From: an uncultured Blastocatellia bacterium
Lineage (GTDB): Bacteria > Acidobacteriota > Blastocatellia > Chloracidobacteriales > Chloracidobacteriaceae
Direction of reading: 5' to 3'
Assembly: GCA_937934745.1 (NCBI GenBank)
Contig: CALGZC010000038.1
Coordinates: forward strand, 62,001 to 126,000
DNA: 64,000 nucleotides
Numbering within the stretch: the stretch's first letter is position 1; each line of letters starts with the position of its first letter. Below the pieces are notes generated by a model. The model was not told the origin of the DNA and did no database searches. It worked only from the letters and a program-made list of their open reading frames with translations. This document shows positions 28,076 through 36,825 of this stretch, piece by piece. Position numbers and translations under genes: made by a program.

Positions 28076-31000
28076 TACGGCACCTGCTCGCGGGCTGCGG
28101 CCGAAACATCCGCCGTGGCTTCTTTCGGCGGGGTTGCCCGCCGCCACCGGCGCAGCACATCAAACTGCGCCCACCACCAGGAACGGTCGGTCACATTGTC
28201 GAACACCTGGTACAACACGGGAATGGCGACCAGGGTCAGCAGCAGGCACAAGCTTTGCCCCCCGATGATGATGATGGCGACCGACCGCAGGGCCGCCGAG
28301 CCAGGCGTCTGCGCCACCGCCATCGGAATCAGTCCAGCAACGAGCGCCAACGTTGTCATCAGAATCGGCCGCAGTCGGTCACGGCACCCGGCAACAATGG
28401 CGGCGTAGCGCTCCTGGCCGCCGGCCCGCAACACGTTGATGTGGTCAATCTGCAAAATCGAGTTTTTCTTGACGACGCCGAACAGCATCAAAATGCCCAG
28501 CGCCGAAAAGATGTTGAGCGTTTCGCCGAACGGAATCAGCGACAGCAACGCAAAGGGCACCGCCATCGGCAAGCTCAGCAGGATCGTTACCGGATGGAGG
28601 AAGCTTTCAAACTGCGCCGCCAGGATCATGTACATGAAGATAAACGACAACACGAACGCCAGCAGAAAGTTGGCTGCCGCCTTGCCCAGCTCCTTGCTCT
28701 GCCCCAACTTGGCAGCGCGATATTCCGGCCCTAGGTTGAGTGTTGCGGCTTTCGCGTCTAGCGCCTGAAGGACGCGGTCGAGTGAGTAGCCTTCCTGCAA
28801 GTTGGCCGAAAGCGTTACTTGCCGCTGCCGGTTGTAGCGGTCAATCTGCGCCGGTCCCGTTCCGGCCGTCAGCGTCACAATATTGGCCAGGGGAACATTA
28901 CCGAGCTTGGTCGAAGGGACGTATGACCGCAGCAGGGTATCAGGGCCGGTGCGGTCCTCACTGCGCAGCCGAAACCGAACGTCGTAGCGATCATCTCCTT
29001 CGCGGTATGAGCCGACGATCTCGCCGGCCACAAGCGTTCGCAGCGCCAAAGCGATGTCCCCCACATTCACACCCAAGTTGGCTGCCTTTTCGCGGTCAAT
29101 TGCCACACGGATTTCCGGTTTGCCGACTTCCAGCGTTGTATCCACATCCACGACGCCAGGTACGGTTTTGAGAAAATCCAGCAACTGCTGTGAAGCATCG
29201 GTCAACTTTGCGATGTCCGGGCCGCGCACAACGTACTGAACCGGGGAGGCCGAGTTGCCGCCGCCCGAAATCGCCTGCACATACTGCACAGCAATCCGCT
29301 TATCCTGCTGGTCGGCGAGCTTGTCCCGAACCATCTGCATCAGCTCGGCCTGGGTCAGTTTGCGTTCGGTCAGCGGCGTCAGTTGGACAAAGATGTTCCC
29401 TCGGTTGACACGGCGCTGCTCATCGCCCCCCAGCGTCGTCAGGCAGTGCGTCACGTGCGGGATGGTCTTGACGGCGGACTCAATGGCCGCCATCTGCTTT
29501 TCTGCCTCAGCAAGCGTCATCCCTTCCGGTAACTTGACCGCCACTTCAAACATCGCCACATCATCAAACGGGATGAAGTTTTTGCCGATGACAGAAAAAA
29601 TCGGCACCACCGACACCACCGTCAAAACCGAAATTCCGACAATGGCCAGCGGTCGCCGCAGCGACCACTCCAGCAACCAGACGTAGCTGCGCTCCACCCA
29701 CCCGTACACGCCGCTCGCCCGCGACGACGCATGTCCCGCGCCGGCCTGCGACGGGCGCAAAAACCGCGAGCAGAGCATCGGCGTCAGCGTGAAGCTGACA
29801 AACATAGAAACCAAGATCGCAAAGGCGCACGTAAAGCCAAACGACGACATAAAGCGCCCGACAATGCCGCCCATAAACGCAACTGGGACGAAAATGACCA
29901 CCAGCGAAAGCGTCGTCGCCAGGACAGCAAAGCCGATGTCGGCCGTGGCTTCCTTGGCCGCCTCGAAGGCCGCCAGGCCCTTTTCTTCCATGAAGCGGTA
30001 GATGTTTTCGAGCACCACTACCGCGTCGTCAATGACAATCCCGACGCTCAGCACCAGCGCCAGCATTGTCATGCGGTTGAGCGTAAAGCCCATGGCGTAC
30101 ATCAGCCCGTACGTCGCCACAACCGATGCCGGAATGGCAATCGCAGCAATGATCGTTGAGCGCCAGCTCCGCAGAAACAGCAACATCACCAGCGCGGCCA
30201 TGATGCCGCCCAGGATGAGGTGTTCCTGAACGGCGTCAAAGGAGTCCTGAATGAAAATAGACTGGTCTTTGAGATACTGGACGCGGCAGTCCGGCGGCAG
30301 TTGCGCTGCCAGCTCCGCCATGCGCTCCTTGACCAGCCGGACAACTTCGAGCGTGTTGGTGCCCGACTGCTTACGAATCTCTACAATCACCGCCGGCTTT
30401 CCGTCGAGTCGGGCCAGCGAGCGCGGCTCTTCAACGCCGTCTTCGACGTAGCCGATGTCCCTGACGTAAATCGGCAGGCCGTTGCCGGACGTCCCGACGA
30501 TAATGTTGGCGAAGTCTTCCACGCGGGTCACACGTCCCAGCGTCCGCAGGGAAAGCTCGCGGCGGCCGTCGGCGAGACGACCGCCGGGCACTTCAATGTT
30601 CTGCGTGCGTAGCGCCTGCTTAATGGCGTTGACGCTGAGGTTGTAGGCGGCAATTTTCGCCGCATCGAGCACAATCTGGATTTCGCGCTTCCGGTCACCG
30701 ATCAACGATACACGCCCGACGCCGTTGAGCGATTCGAGATTTTGCTTGAGCACCTTGTCTGCAATCTCGGTGATTTCCCGCGCCGACCGATTCCCCGACA
30801 GCGCCAGCGACAACACCGGCTGGGTGTCAGGATCGAGTTTTTCGATGATCGGCACTTTGGCGTCGGATGGGAGTTCGCCCAGGATGCGGTTGACCTTATC
30901 GCGCACATCCTGCGCCGCTTCGTCAATGTTGCGCTCCAGCACAAAGACGACAAACACCTGCGAGATGCCTTCGGCCGACACCGACCGGATTTCATCCACA

Positions 31001-31230
31001 CCGGCAATCGTGTTGACCGCTTCCTCAATCCGCTTCGTGACCTGGGACTCGACTTCCTCCGGCGAAGCGCCGTCAAGCCGTGTCGTAATCGTCACGGTTG
31101 GCAGGTCAATCTTCGGAAAGAGGTCAACACCCAGCTTGAAGTAGGAAAATGCCCCCAGGACGATAAACGCCATCACGAGCATCGTGGCGAAGACCGGGCG
31201 TTTGATACATAGTTCGGCAAGTTTCTGCAT
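28075..31230 (-). CDS. RND-family efflux transporter, inner-membrane pump (HAE1/AcrB type)
   Basis: The 1,051-residue product has the family length and repeat structure: a TM helix at residues 12-30, a large periplasmic loop, a block of TM helices, then the second loop and TM block. N-terminal IKRPVFATMLVMAFIVLGAFSY and the later GIVIDDAVVVLENIYR (with the proton-relay Asp pair) are hallmarks of RND drug exporters. It exports hydrophobic compounds using the proton gradient, together with the adaptor encoded two genes upstream and an outer-membrane factor (a TolC-family gene lies at 38450). Its end overlaps the VWA gene. Confidence 0.95.
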   Translation of the reverse strand: MQKLAELCIKRPVFATMLVMAFIVLGAFSYFKLGVDLFPKIDLPTVTITTRLDGASPEEVESQVTKRIEEAVNTIAGVDEIRSVSAEGISQVFVVFVLERNIDEAAQDVRDKVNRILGELPSDAKVPIIEKLDPDTQPVLSLALSGNRSAREITEIADKVLKQNLESLNGVGRVSLIGDRKREIQIVLDAAKIAAYNLSVNAIKQALRTQNIEVPGGRLADGRRELSLRTLGRVTRVEDFANIIVGTSGNGLPIYVRDIGYVEDGVEEPRSLARLDGKPAVIVEIRKQSGTNTLEVVRLVKERMAELAAQLPPDCRVQYLKDQSIFIQDSFDAVQEHLILGGIMAALVMLLFLRSWRSTIIAAIAIPASVVATYGLMYAMGFTLNRMTMLALVLSVGIVIDDAVVVLENIYRFMEEKGLAAFEAAKEATADIGFAVLATTLSLVVIFVPVAFMGGIVGRFMSSFGFTCAFAILVSMFVSFTLTPMLCSRFLRPSQAGAGHASSRASGVYGWVERSYVWLLEWSLRRPLAIVGISVLTVVSVVPIFSVIGKNFIPFDDVAMFEVAVKLPEGMTLAEAEKQMAAIESAVKTIPHVTHCLTTLGGDEQRRVNRGNIFVQLTPLTERKLTQAELMQMVRDKLADQQDKRIAVQYVQAISGGGNSASPVQYVVRGPDIAKLTDASQQLLDFLKTVPGVVDVDTTLEVGKPEIRVAIDREKAANLGVNVGDIALALRTLVAGEIVGSYREGDDRYDVRFRLRSEDRTGPDTLLRSYVPSTKLGNVPLANIVTLTAGTGPAQIDRYNRQRQVTLSANLQEGYSLDRVLQALDAKAATLNLGPEYRAAKLGQSKELGKAAANFLLAFVLSFIFMYMILAAQFESFLHPVTILLSLPMAVPFALLSLIPFGETLNIFSALGILMLFGVVKKNSILQIDHINVLRAGGQERYAAIVAGCRDRLRPILMTTLALVAGLIPMAVAQTPGSAALRSVAIIIIGGQSLCLLLTLVAIPVLYQVFDNVTDRSWWWAQFDVLRRWRRATPPKEATADVSAAAREQVP

Positions 31231-31276
31231 AACGTTCTGAAAGCGCGGTCGGAGCCGCCGAAGGCAAAGTCGTACG

Positions 31277-32056
31277 TTAGACGGAAAGCTTCTTCACACT
31301 GTCGCGGTCGCGGTAACGCGCTTGTGTTTTCGGATGACCAAAAATGGCGTCGGCGATGAGGGGGATTTTGCCGAGGTACATCAGCGGGCGATACCACCAC
31401 GGCACCACAATCTTGCGCCGGGGCGACCGGAGCGCCCGTTCAATCGCGCGGGCAACGATGTCTGGCCCCGGCATGTTGTAACGCAGCCCGGCCGTCATTT
31501 CCGTCCGAATGAAGCCCGGCGCGACCAGGACGACGCAAATCCCCCGCCCCTTGACTTCCCGCCGTAGAGCGTCGTTGAAGCCGCGGACAGCAAACTTTGA
31601 CGCCGTGTACATCCCGATTGTCGCCACCTCGCCGGCCACCGAGCCGATGTTGACGATGACGCCGCCGCGCGGCAAATGGGGCACGGCATACTTGGCGCAC
31701 AACGCACAGCCGAGGACGTTGACTTCCAACACCTGGCGGAGCAGATCATCGCGGGTATCACATAGGTTGAGACCGCCGCCCATACCGGCGTTGTTGACCA
31801 AGGCGTCAATCCGCCCAAAGGCGTCGAGGGTTTCCCGCATCAGGCGCTGCACGTCGGGGCTTTGGGTCACATCGCCCGGAACGACCAGCGCCTCGCCGCC
31901 GTCCTGCCGGATGGCGTCCGCCAGGCGGCGCAATTCAGCGGCGCGGCGAGCGAACAGCACGGGCTTCGCGCCCCGCGCGGCGAGATGGCGCGCCGTCGCG
32001 GACCCGATGCCGCTGGAGGCGCCGGTGATGATGACCACGCTGCCGTTGAGTTCCAT
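31277..32056 (-). CDS. Short-chain dehydrogenase/reductase
   Basis: The 259-residue classical SDR has TGASSGIG (cofactor binding), NNAG, the catalytic Ser in NIGSVAGE and YTASK with the Tyr/Lys pair. The C-terminal 60 residues include a hydrophobic stretch (WWYRPLMYLGKIPLIADAIFG) that could associate with the membrane. GAGGAG precedes the ATG. It is placed between the adaptor and the pump of an RND system, with gaps of 22 and 46 bp. This suggests it modifies a compound handled by the pump (inference). The substrate is unknown. Confidence 0.92.
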   Translation of the reverse strand: MELNGSVVIITGASSGIGSATARHLAARGAKPVLFARRAAELRRLADAIRQDGGEALVVPGDVTQSPDVQRLMRETLDAFGRIDALVNNAGMGGGLNLCDTRDDLLRQVLEVNVLGCALCAKYAVPHLPRGGVIVNIGSVAGEVATIGMYTASKFAVRGFNDALRREVKGRGICVVLVAPGFIRTEMTAGLRYNMPGPDIVARAIERALRSPRRKIVVPWWYRPLMYLGKIPLIADAIFGHPKTQARYRDRDSVKKLSV

Positions 32057-32078
32057 CGGGCGCGCTCCTCTTTCAGCC

Positions 32079-33326
32079 TCAAAAAGTCTTGATTGGCGCG
32101 CCGTCGGTCAGACGGTCGAGATTATCGGTGATGACCTTTTCGTTGGGCTTGAGACCTTCGGTAATCTCGACGGCTTCGCCGTCGCGCTTGCCCAGGCGAA
32201 CGCGCCGCTCGACGGCCTTGCCGTCCACGGCGACAAACACTTTCTCAACGCCGGCCACACTCACGACGGCGGCAGATGGCACGAACACGGCCGGCACATC
32301 GCTGGCAATGTCCACATACACGCGCACAAACATACCCGGCTTGAGCAGCCCCTGGGGGTTGGGCGCAACGGCTTCGACCATCAGCAGCCGCGCTTGCTGA
32401 TTGAGGACGGGGCTAATGCGGGCCACGCGGGCCGGAAAGTCCCGCCCCGGATAGGCATCGGTCATAAAGCGCGCCGGCATGCCCACCTTGACGTAGGAAA
32501 CGCCGACTTCGGCGACATTGGCCTGAACGCGAATCGGATCGAGCCGCACGATGGTCACAATGTCGCGGTTGCCGCCCTGTTCGTTAATGAAATCGCCGCG
32601 CGACTTGTGGCGCGCACTGACAAAGCCCCCAATGGGCGCGCGCACGGTTGAGTCTTCGAGTTTTTTGCGGGCGAACTGCACCTCGGCCTGGCGCTGTTCA
32701 ACCAGGCCAATGCGCATAACGGCTTCGTCCCGGGCCGCCTGGTAGCGGGCGGCAGCGGCACGGTAGGTAGCTTCGACCGTATCCCACCGCTGGCGCGGGA
32801 GATCGCCGGAAGCCACCAATCGCTCGGTTCGTTCCATTTGGGCGCGGGCGTCATCCAGGGCCGCCTTAGCCTGCCGGACAACCGGCACGGCATCGATGTC
32901 AATCGGGTCATGCTGTCCGGCCTCGCCGAGCATGGCGCGTGCCTGTGCTAGTGCAGCCTCTGCCTGCCGGAGCTTCAACTCGTACTCTTTCGGCGCAATG
33001 CGGGCAATCACCTGTCCGGCTGTGACCGGACTCCCCACATCCACCGTCAGTTCCGTAATCTCGCCGCCGACCTGTCCGGCTACAACAACCTGCTCGTCCG
33101 GGACAAGTGATCCGACAGTTTCAATGGATTTCTGTATCCGCCGTTCAACGGCAGGCGTTGTCCTGACTTCAATGGCCGGGGGCGGCGCAGTGGCATCCGG
33201 CGCAGCGGCATTGACGGCCTCCTTCTTGTGCGAACAGCCGTTGAGGACGAACGCCCACAGCGCAATCGCGAACCAGAGCGCAACCCAGAGTGTAACGGGG
33301 GCAGAAGGAACACACGGAGTGGTCAT
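32079..33326 (-). CDS. RND efflux periplasmic adaptor (membrane-fusion protein)
   Basis: The 415-residue product starts with a lipoprotein signal peptide (hydrophobic stretch ending VLNGC, Cys31 being the lipidation site). The biotinyl-lipoyl-like hairpin domain follows (VVVAGQVGGEITELTVDVGSP), then a helical hairpin (about 115-215), a beta-barrel, and the membrane-proximal domain ending GLKPNEKV. It links the inner-membrane pump to an outer-membrane channel. Its ATG overlaps the stop of the tetR gene (ATGA), so regulator and adaptor are coupled. Confidence 0.93.
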   Translation of the reverse strand: MTTPCVPSAPVTLWVALWFAIALWAFVLNGCSHKKEAVNAAAPDATAPPPAIEVRTTPAVERRIQKSIETVGSLVPDEQVVVAGQVGGEITELTVDVGSPVTAGQVIARIAPKEYELKLRQAEAALAQARAMLGEAGQHDPIDIDAVPVVRQAKAALDDARAQMERTERLVASGDLPRQRWDTVEATYRAAAARYQAARDEAVMRIGLVEQRQAEVQFARKKLEDSTVRAPIGGFVSARHKSRGDFINEQGGNRDIVTIVRLDPIRVQANVAEVGVSYVKVGMPARFMTDAYPGRDFPARVARISPVLNQQARLLMVEAVAPNPQGLLKPGMFVRVYVDIASDVPAVFVPSAAVVSVAGVEKVFVAVDGKAVERRVRLGKRDGEAVEITEGLKPNEKVITDNLDRLTDGAPIKTF

Positions 33327-34018
33327 ACGTGATGCGTTGGGGCAGGATCGGGTGTCGTCGCCGGGCGCCGGATGCCGTCAAGGAAAATCGCAGTGTAGGC
33401 GCGCGCCAGCGCCTCCGGCGTGCCGGTGATGGTTTGATCACCGTGGAGTTGCTCAAACATTGTCTGGAGAAAAGGCATGGCAAAGAGCGACCGCGCCGCC
33501 ACCTGCGGATTGACTTCCCGAAACACGCCCTCCCGAATGCGCGCGGCGATGTAGTCGCCGAGGAAGTCGAAAATATCGCGCACATAAAACCGAAAGAACA
33601 TTTCGGATAACTCGTGTCCCTCAAGGGCGCTGAAAAACAGCAGCCGTTGGAAGGAATAGTCGGCGCGGTGGCGTTCGATGACGTGCTGCATAATGGCTTC
33701 AAAAAACCGCCGGTCATCGCGCCGGGCAGCTAGTTCGCGCATGCGCGTCCAGAACGCAGCGGCGTCGGCGTCCTTCATCTTCTGGTCGAGGATGGCGGCG
33801 TAAAGCTCCTGCTTGGTCGCGAAATGCCGGAAAATGATGGCTTCGCTGACGCCGGCTTCGGCGGCGATTTCCTTGGTCGTGACGCCGTTGAACCCTTTCT
33901 CGGAGAATCGCTGCATAGCAATCCGAACGATTTGCCGCCGCCGGTCCTCGCCCGACATACGACGGGGTGTGGCAGTCGGCAGGGAGGCAGGTGTAGCGGT
34001 GGGCGGGGCGCTGTTCAT
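33323..34018 (-). CDS. TetR/AcrR-family transcriptional regulator
   Basis: The 231-residue product has the TetR helix-turn-helix at about residues 25-75 (RQIVRIAMQRFSEKGFNG, TTKEIAAEAGVSEAIIFRHF). The C-terminal ligand-binding domain is helical. As the first gene of the efflux operon, it most likely represses the operon and itself, releasing DNA when a pump substrate binds. The N-terminal 20 residues are Pro/Ala/Thr-rich; ATG 33958 (Met21) is an alternative start. A pseudo-palindrome lies upstream in the intergenic region. Confidence 0.92.
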   Translation of the reverse strand: MNSAPPTATPASLPTATPRRMSGEDRRRQIVRIAMQRFSEKGFNGVTTKEIAAEAGVSEAIIFRHFATKQELYAAILDQKMKDADAAAFWTRMRELAARRDDRRFFEAIMQHVIERHRADYSFQRLLFFSALEGHELSEMFFRFYVRDIFDFLGDYIAARIREGVFREVNPQVAARSLFAMPFLQTMFEQLHGDQTITGTPEALARAYTAIFLDGIRRPATTPDPAPTHHV

Positions 34019-34049
34019 GGCAGTTGCGCTCGTGTGTGCGGTAGCTCAC

Positions 34050-34069
34050 GTTAGTTAGTGTTTACTTAC
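34050..34069. promoter_or_regulatory. Candidate operator for the TetR-family regulator
   Basis: The arms GTTAGTTA and TACTTAC form an imperfect inverted repeat (6 of 8 positions symmetrical) in the 102-bp gap between the tetR gene and the divergent acetyltransferase gene. The sequence is much more AT-rich than its surroundings and has the size and arm type of TetR-family operators. It starts 32 bp upstream of the tetR ATG. Confidence 0.45.
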
Positions 34070-34120
34070 CGACTAAGGGTACACTAGCGTTTGGCGCGGC
34101 GACAAGTTAGGTTTCCACCT

Positions 34121-34639
34121 ATGACGCCGGAAACGACCCCTATGCTGCCGAGTGACCCATTGCTTGTCTGGCAAACGGCCACCTTTGCGGACCTCACGGT
34201 GGATGCGCTCTACACGGTGTTGCAGGCGCGGATCGCGGTGTTTGTCGTTGAACAGCGGTGTCCATACCAGGATGCCGACGGGATAGATCGCCAGGCACAC
34301 CACGTCCTGGGTTGGCGAATGACGCCGTCGGGGCGCGTCCTTGTCGCTTACTGTCGCCTGGTGCCGCCAGGCGTCAGGTACGCGGAGCCGTCCATCGGGC
34401 GCGTCCTCACGCCGGCGGCGGGACGCCGGCAAGGCCTGGGGAAAGCACTGATGCGCCGCGCCCTGGCACTGCACGACGCGCTCTACCCAGGACAGGGAAA
34501 CCGCATTTCTGCGCAACAGTATCTGGAACGATTCTACAGAGCATTCGGCTACCGGACGGTTTCCGCACCCTACGACGAAGACGGTTTACCGCACGTCGAG
34601 ATGTTGCGGCCTGGCGCTAAAGCACCGCTGACGCGCTGA
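34121..34639 (+). CDS. GNAT acetyltransferase, ElaA family
   Basis: The 172-residue product closely follows the ElaA pattern: RIAVFVVEQRCPYQDADGID, HVLGW, IGRVLTPAAGRRQGLGKALM with the acetyl-CoA loop, and YEDGLPH-like ending (YDEDGLPHVEM). GNAT proteins transfer acetyl from acetyl-CoA to an amine; the ElaA substrate is not established. Possible starts are ATG 34121 and ATG 34142, and neither has a strong ribosome-binding site. It is divergent from the efflux operon. The next gene follows after 10 bp. Confidence 0.88.
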   Translation: MTPETTPMLPSDPLLVWQTATFADLTVDALYTVLQARIAVFVVEQRCPYQDADGIDRQAHHVLGWRMTPSGRVLVAYCRLVPPGVRYAEPSIGRVLTPAAGRRQGLGKALMRRALALHDALYPGQGNRISAQQYLERFYRAFGYRTVSAPYDEDGLPHVEMLRPGAKAPLTR

Positions 34640-34649
34640 CCAGAGACCA

Positions 34650-35285
34650 ATGAACTCAAGTCGTCATACCTTGCTCTCTGAAACGTCGGTGACCACATTG
34701 CTGTTGATCCGGCACGGCCAGACGGTGGATGGACCGGCGCCGCGCTGCCATGGGTGGACAGATTTGCCGCTTTCGGAAGAAGGCGTTCACCAGGTTGAGC
34801 GGCTGGCGCGCTACCTCCAGAGGCGGCACGTGGATGCGCTCTACGCCAGCGATCTGCTCCGCGCCCGGCATACGGCCGACATTCTCGCCCAGGGGCGCGA
34901 TCTTTGTCCCATAGTTGAGCCGGCGCTGCGGGAAATCAATTTTGGCGACCTGGAAGGTTGTTTGCTGGAAGAATTGTCGGCGCGTTTTCCGGCCGTGGTT
35001 GCTGCCTGGCGCACCAATCCGGCAACCTGTCGGTTTCCAAACGGCGAGAGTTTTCAAGAAGCCAAGCAGCGCATCCTCCTCACGGTTGAAGCCTTGCTGG
35101 CACAGCACGCCGGACAAACGGTTGCGCTGGCGCTTCACTCCGGCGTCAACCGGGTCATTCTGGGGTGGGCGCTGGGGCTGCCGGACGAACACCTGGTTCG
35201 CCTTGAACAAGATCACGGCTGTCTGAACGTCGTGGTCTTTGGCCCGCCGTACCCACGACTGACGCTCCACAACTTTGTTCCCTGA
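34650..35285 (+). CDS. Histidine phosphatase superfamily protein (CobC/phosphoglycerate-mutase-like)
   Basis: The 211-residue product has the catalytic RHGQT motif (Arg-His phospho-acceptor), LYASDLLRARHTAD, the acid-containing REINFGDLEG and the second catalytic His in LALHSGVNR. These match broad-specificity acid phosphatases, including CobC alpha-ribazole phosphatase. No cobalamin genes are adjacent, so the substrate is left open. It is on the same strand as and close to the acetyltransferase gene. Confidence 0.9.
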   Translation: MNSSRHTLLSETSVTTLLLIRHGQTVDGPAPRCHGWTDLPLSEEGVHQVERLARYLQRRHVDALYASDLLRARHTADILAQGRDLCPIVEPALREINFGDLEGCLLEELSARFPAVVAAWRTNPATCRFPNGESFQEAKQRILLTVEALLAQHAGQTVALALHSGVNRVILGWALGLPDEHLVRLEQDHGCLNVVVFGPPYPRLTLHNFVP

Positions 35286-35574
35286 GGTTTCCCGCTACTA
35301 CGTTGGGACGGTTTATCGCCGGCGCGCCGGGGTAGCCTGCCGGCAGGGTTTTGGAAAGGTCGGCCGAGTGGCGCCCGGGCGCGGGGCCCTAGTCCTGACC
35401 GGCCGGTTTACGGCAGCCCACCGGGCAACTTTGCTACAGGGTAATTTCGCTACGGGCCGCGGAGGTATTTTTTTCCGCTTCTAAAACCTGGTAGCCTCCT
35501 CGTATCCCGAAACCCTGACCGACTTCTGGTGACGGTTCAGCAGGTCAGCTCCACAAGGGTGAGGATAGACAGCC
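35286..35574. other. Intergenic region with a GC palindrome
   Basis: No gene is seen in these 289 bp. A perfect 12-bp palindrome GCGCCCGGGCGC is at 35371-35382, and a T-run is at about 35467-35474 after GGAGGTA. Neither makes a clear terminator. A ribosome-binding site (GGTGAGGA) for the next gene is near the end. Confidence 0.4.
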
Positions 35575-35958
35575 ATGAGCCAACTTGATGCACCAACGAT
35601 GAAGTTCCGCATGAGCGATACGCTGTTTACGGCCGTTCGCGCGGCGCTCGACATGGGTGGCGCGCGGCCGTTACTGGTGCTTTACATGCCGTATGGCATC
35701 GTGCGGGGGCGGATTTCCCGCTCTGTCACCGATACGCTGTCGTTGGCGCGCGATACTCGTTTGGAAAATGTCAGCCGCGTACGCATTGAAACCGACGTCA
35801 TTGAGCTGGATGACTGCGAAGTTGAGCACTTTCAAAACCACATTCCGACGGCGCACTTCCGCAAGCTGTACGTCTGCATGGATGCCGTGCAGAGTTTTAC
35901 CTTTGATGCCCAACCCAATGAAGTCTTCCCCTTTGAACCGGAGCCACTGACCCCATGA
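35575..35958 (+). CDS. Small protein of unknown function, partner of the JAMM protease gene
   Basis: The 127-residue product has no signal peptide or membrane span. The sequence alternates hydrophobic beta-like strands (LLVLYMPYGIVRGRIS, VSRVRIETDVIELDDCEVEHF, KLYVCMDAVQSFTF). This suggests a compact, mainly beta fold, possibly Sm-like (weak inference). There is no C-terminal di-glycine, so it is not an obvious ubiquitin-like substrate. GGTGAGGA lies 10 bp before the ATG. The stop overlaps the JAMM gene start by 4 bp (ATGA), so the two are translationally coupled and probably act together. Confidence 0.72.
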   Translation: MSQLDAPTMKFRMSDTLFTAVRAALDMGGARPLLVLYMPYGIVRGRISRSVTDTLSLARDTRLENVSRVRIETDVIELDDCEVEHFQNHIPTAHFRKLYVCMDAVQSFTFDAQPNEVFPFEPEPLTP

Positions 35959-36740
35959 CATTTCGCATCAAAACCATCCGCGAGGTGACGCCGACACGGC
36001 GCAAGCTGCCGCATATTCTTGAAACCGTTGGGCAACCACCGACCGACGGCCTCCAGGTCTTTCTTTCCAAGCAGGCGGAGGAAACCATTCTCCGCGCCGC
36101 GCCGCCGGAAAAACCGACCGTGACCATGCCCGATGTGGCGCGGGCGTTTCTTGGCGAAAATGAATGTGGCGGCCTGCTGATCGGGAACGTGTACGTCGGC
36201 CTTCAGAACGGCCGGGATGTGATGTTCACTGCCGTCGTGGAGGCCATTCCTGCCCAGGAAGCCGATGCCGGCCCGACCTTTGTCGAAATGGGCGCCGCCG
36301 ATCTCCTGGCCGTGATGCAGCACCTGCAACAACTCCGCCAGGGGCAGCAGGGTCAGAGCCGGGCCGACCTGCGCATCGTTGGCTGGTACCACACACACCC
36401 GGGCTTTGGGGTGTTCATGTCTGGAACGGACCGGTCCACCCAGCGCCACATCTTCGGTATGGCATGGCAGGTGGCGGTTGTGTATGACCCCCTCAACGGT
36501 GAGTACGGTGTGTTTTCCGGGCCGGATTCCGACTACCTTGCCGGGTGGTATCTCTTTGACGCTCAAGTCGAAGGGTTTCCCCTGCCGTCAATCTCGGCAC
36601 TACCGACGGCAACGAGCACGGGTGGATCACGGCCGAGCCACGACCTGTCGTTGCGGCGGCGTCTGATGACGGAGTTTGACGCCGTACGCCATGGCTTCCG
36701 TACAGCGCTTTCACATTATCGCGACGAGGATCGGTTCTAA
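35955..36740 (+). CDS. JAMM/MPN+ metalloprotease-like protein
   Basis: The 261-residue product has a complete JAMM zinc motif: Glu70 in GENECGGLLIG, then HTHPGFGVFMSGTD with His146, His148, Ser156 and Asp159 in the H-x-H-x7-S-x2-D spacing. JAMM enzymes remove ubiquitin or ubiquitin-like proteins in eukaryotes and archaea; bacterial members act in thiocarboxylate sulfur carriers, defence systems and unknown roles. The first 60 residues and the last 60 (Ser/Thr-rich, then basic helix) are extensions beyond the MPN core. No E1, E2 or ubiquitin-like gene is nearby. It is co-translated with the unknown 127-residue protein. Confidence 0.88.
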   Translation: MTFRIKTIREVTPTRRKLPHILETVGQPPTDGLQVFLSKQAEETILRAAPPEKPTVTMPDVARAFLGENECGGLLIGNVYVGLQNGRDVMFTAVVEAIPAQEADAGPTFVEMGAADLLAVMQHLQQLRQGQQGQSRADLRIVGWYHTHPGFGVFMSGTDRSTQRHIFGMAWQVAVVYDPLNGEYGVFSGPDSDYLAGWYLFDAQVEGFPLPSISALPTATSTGGSRPSHDLSLRRRLMTEFDAVRHGFRTALSHYRDEDRF

Positions 36741-36825
36741 AGCCGGGCCTCGCTGACCTTCCCCAGGGGCGGCGTTTCCTGTCCGGGTCTTGAGGCCGGC
36801 TACCGTCGTGCGTCATTGTTACGTC

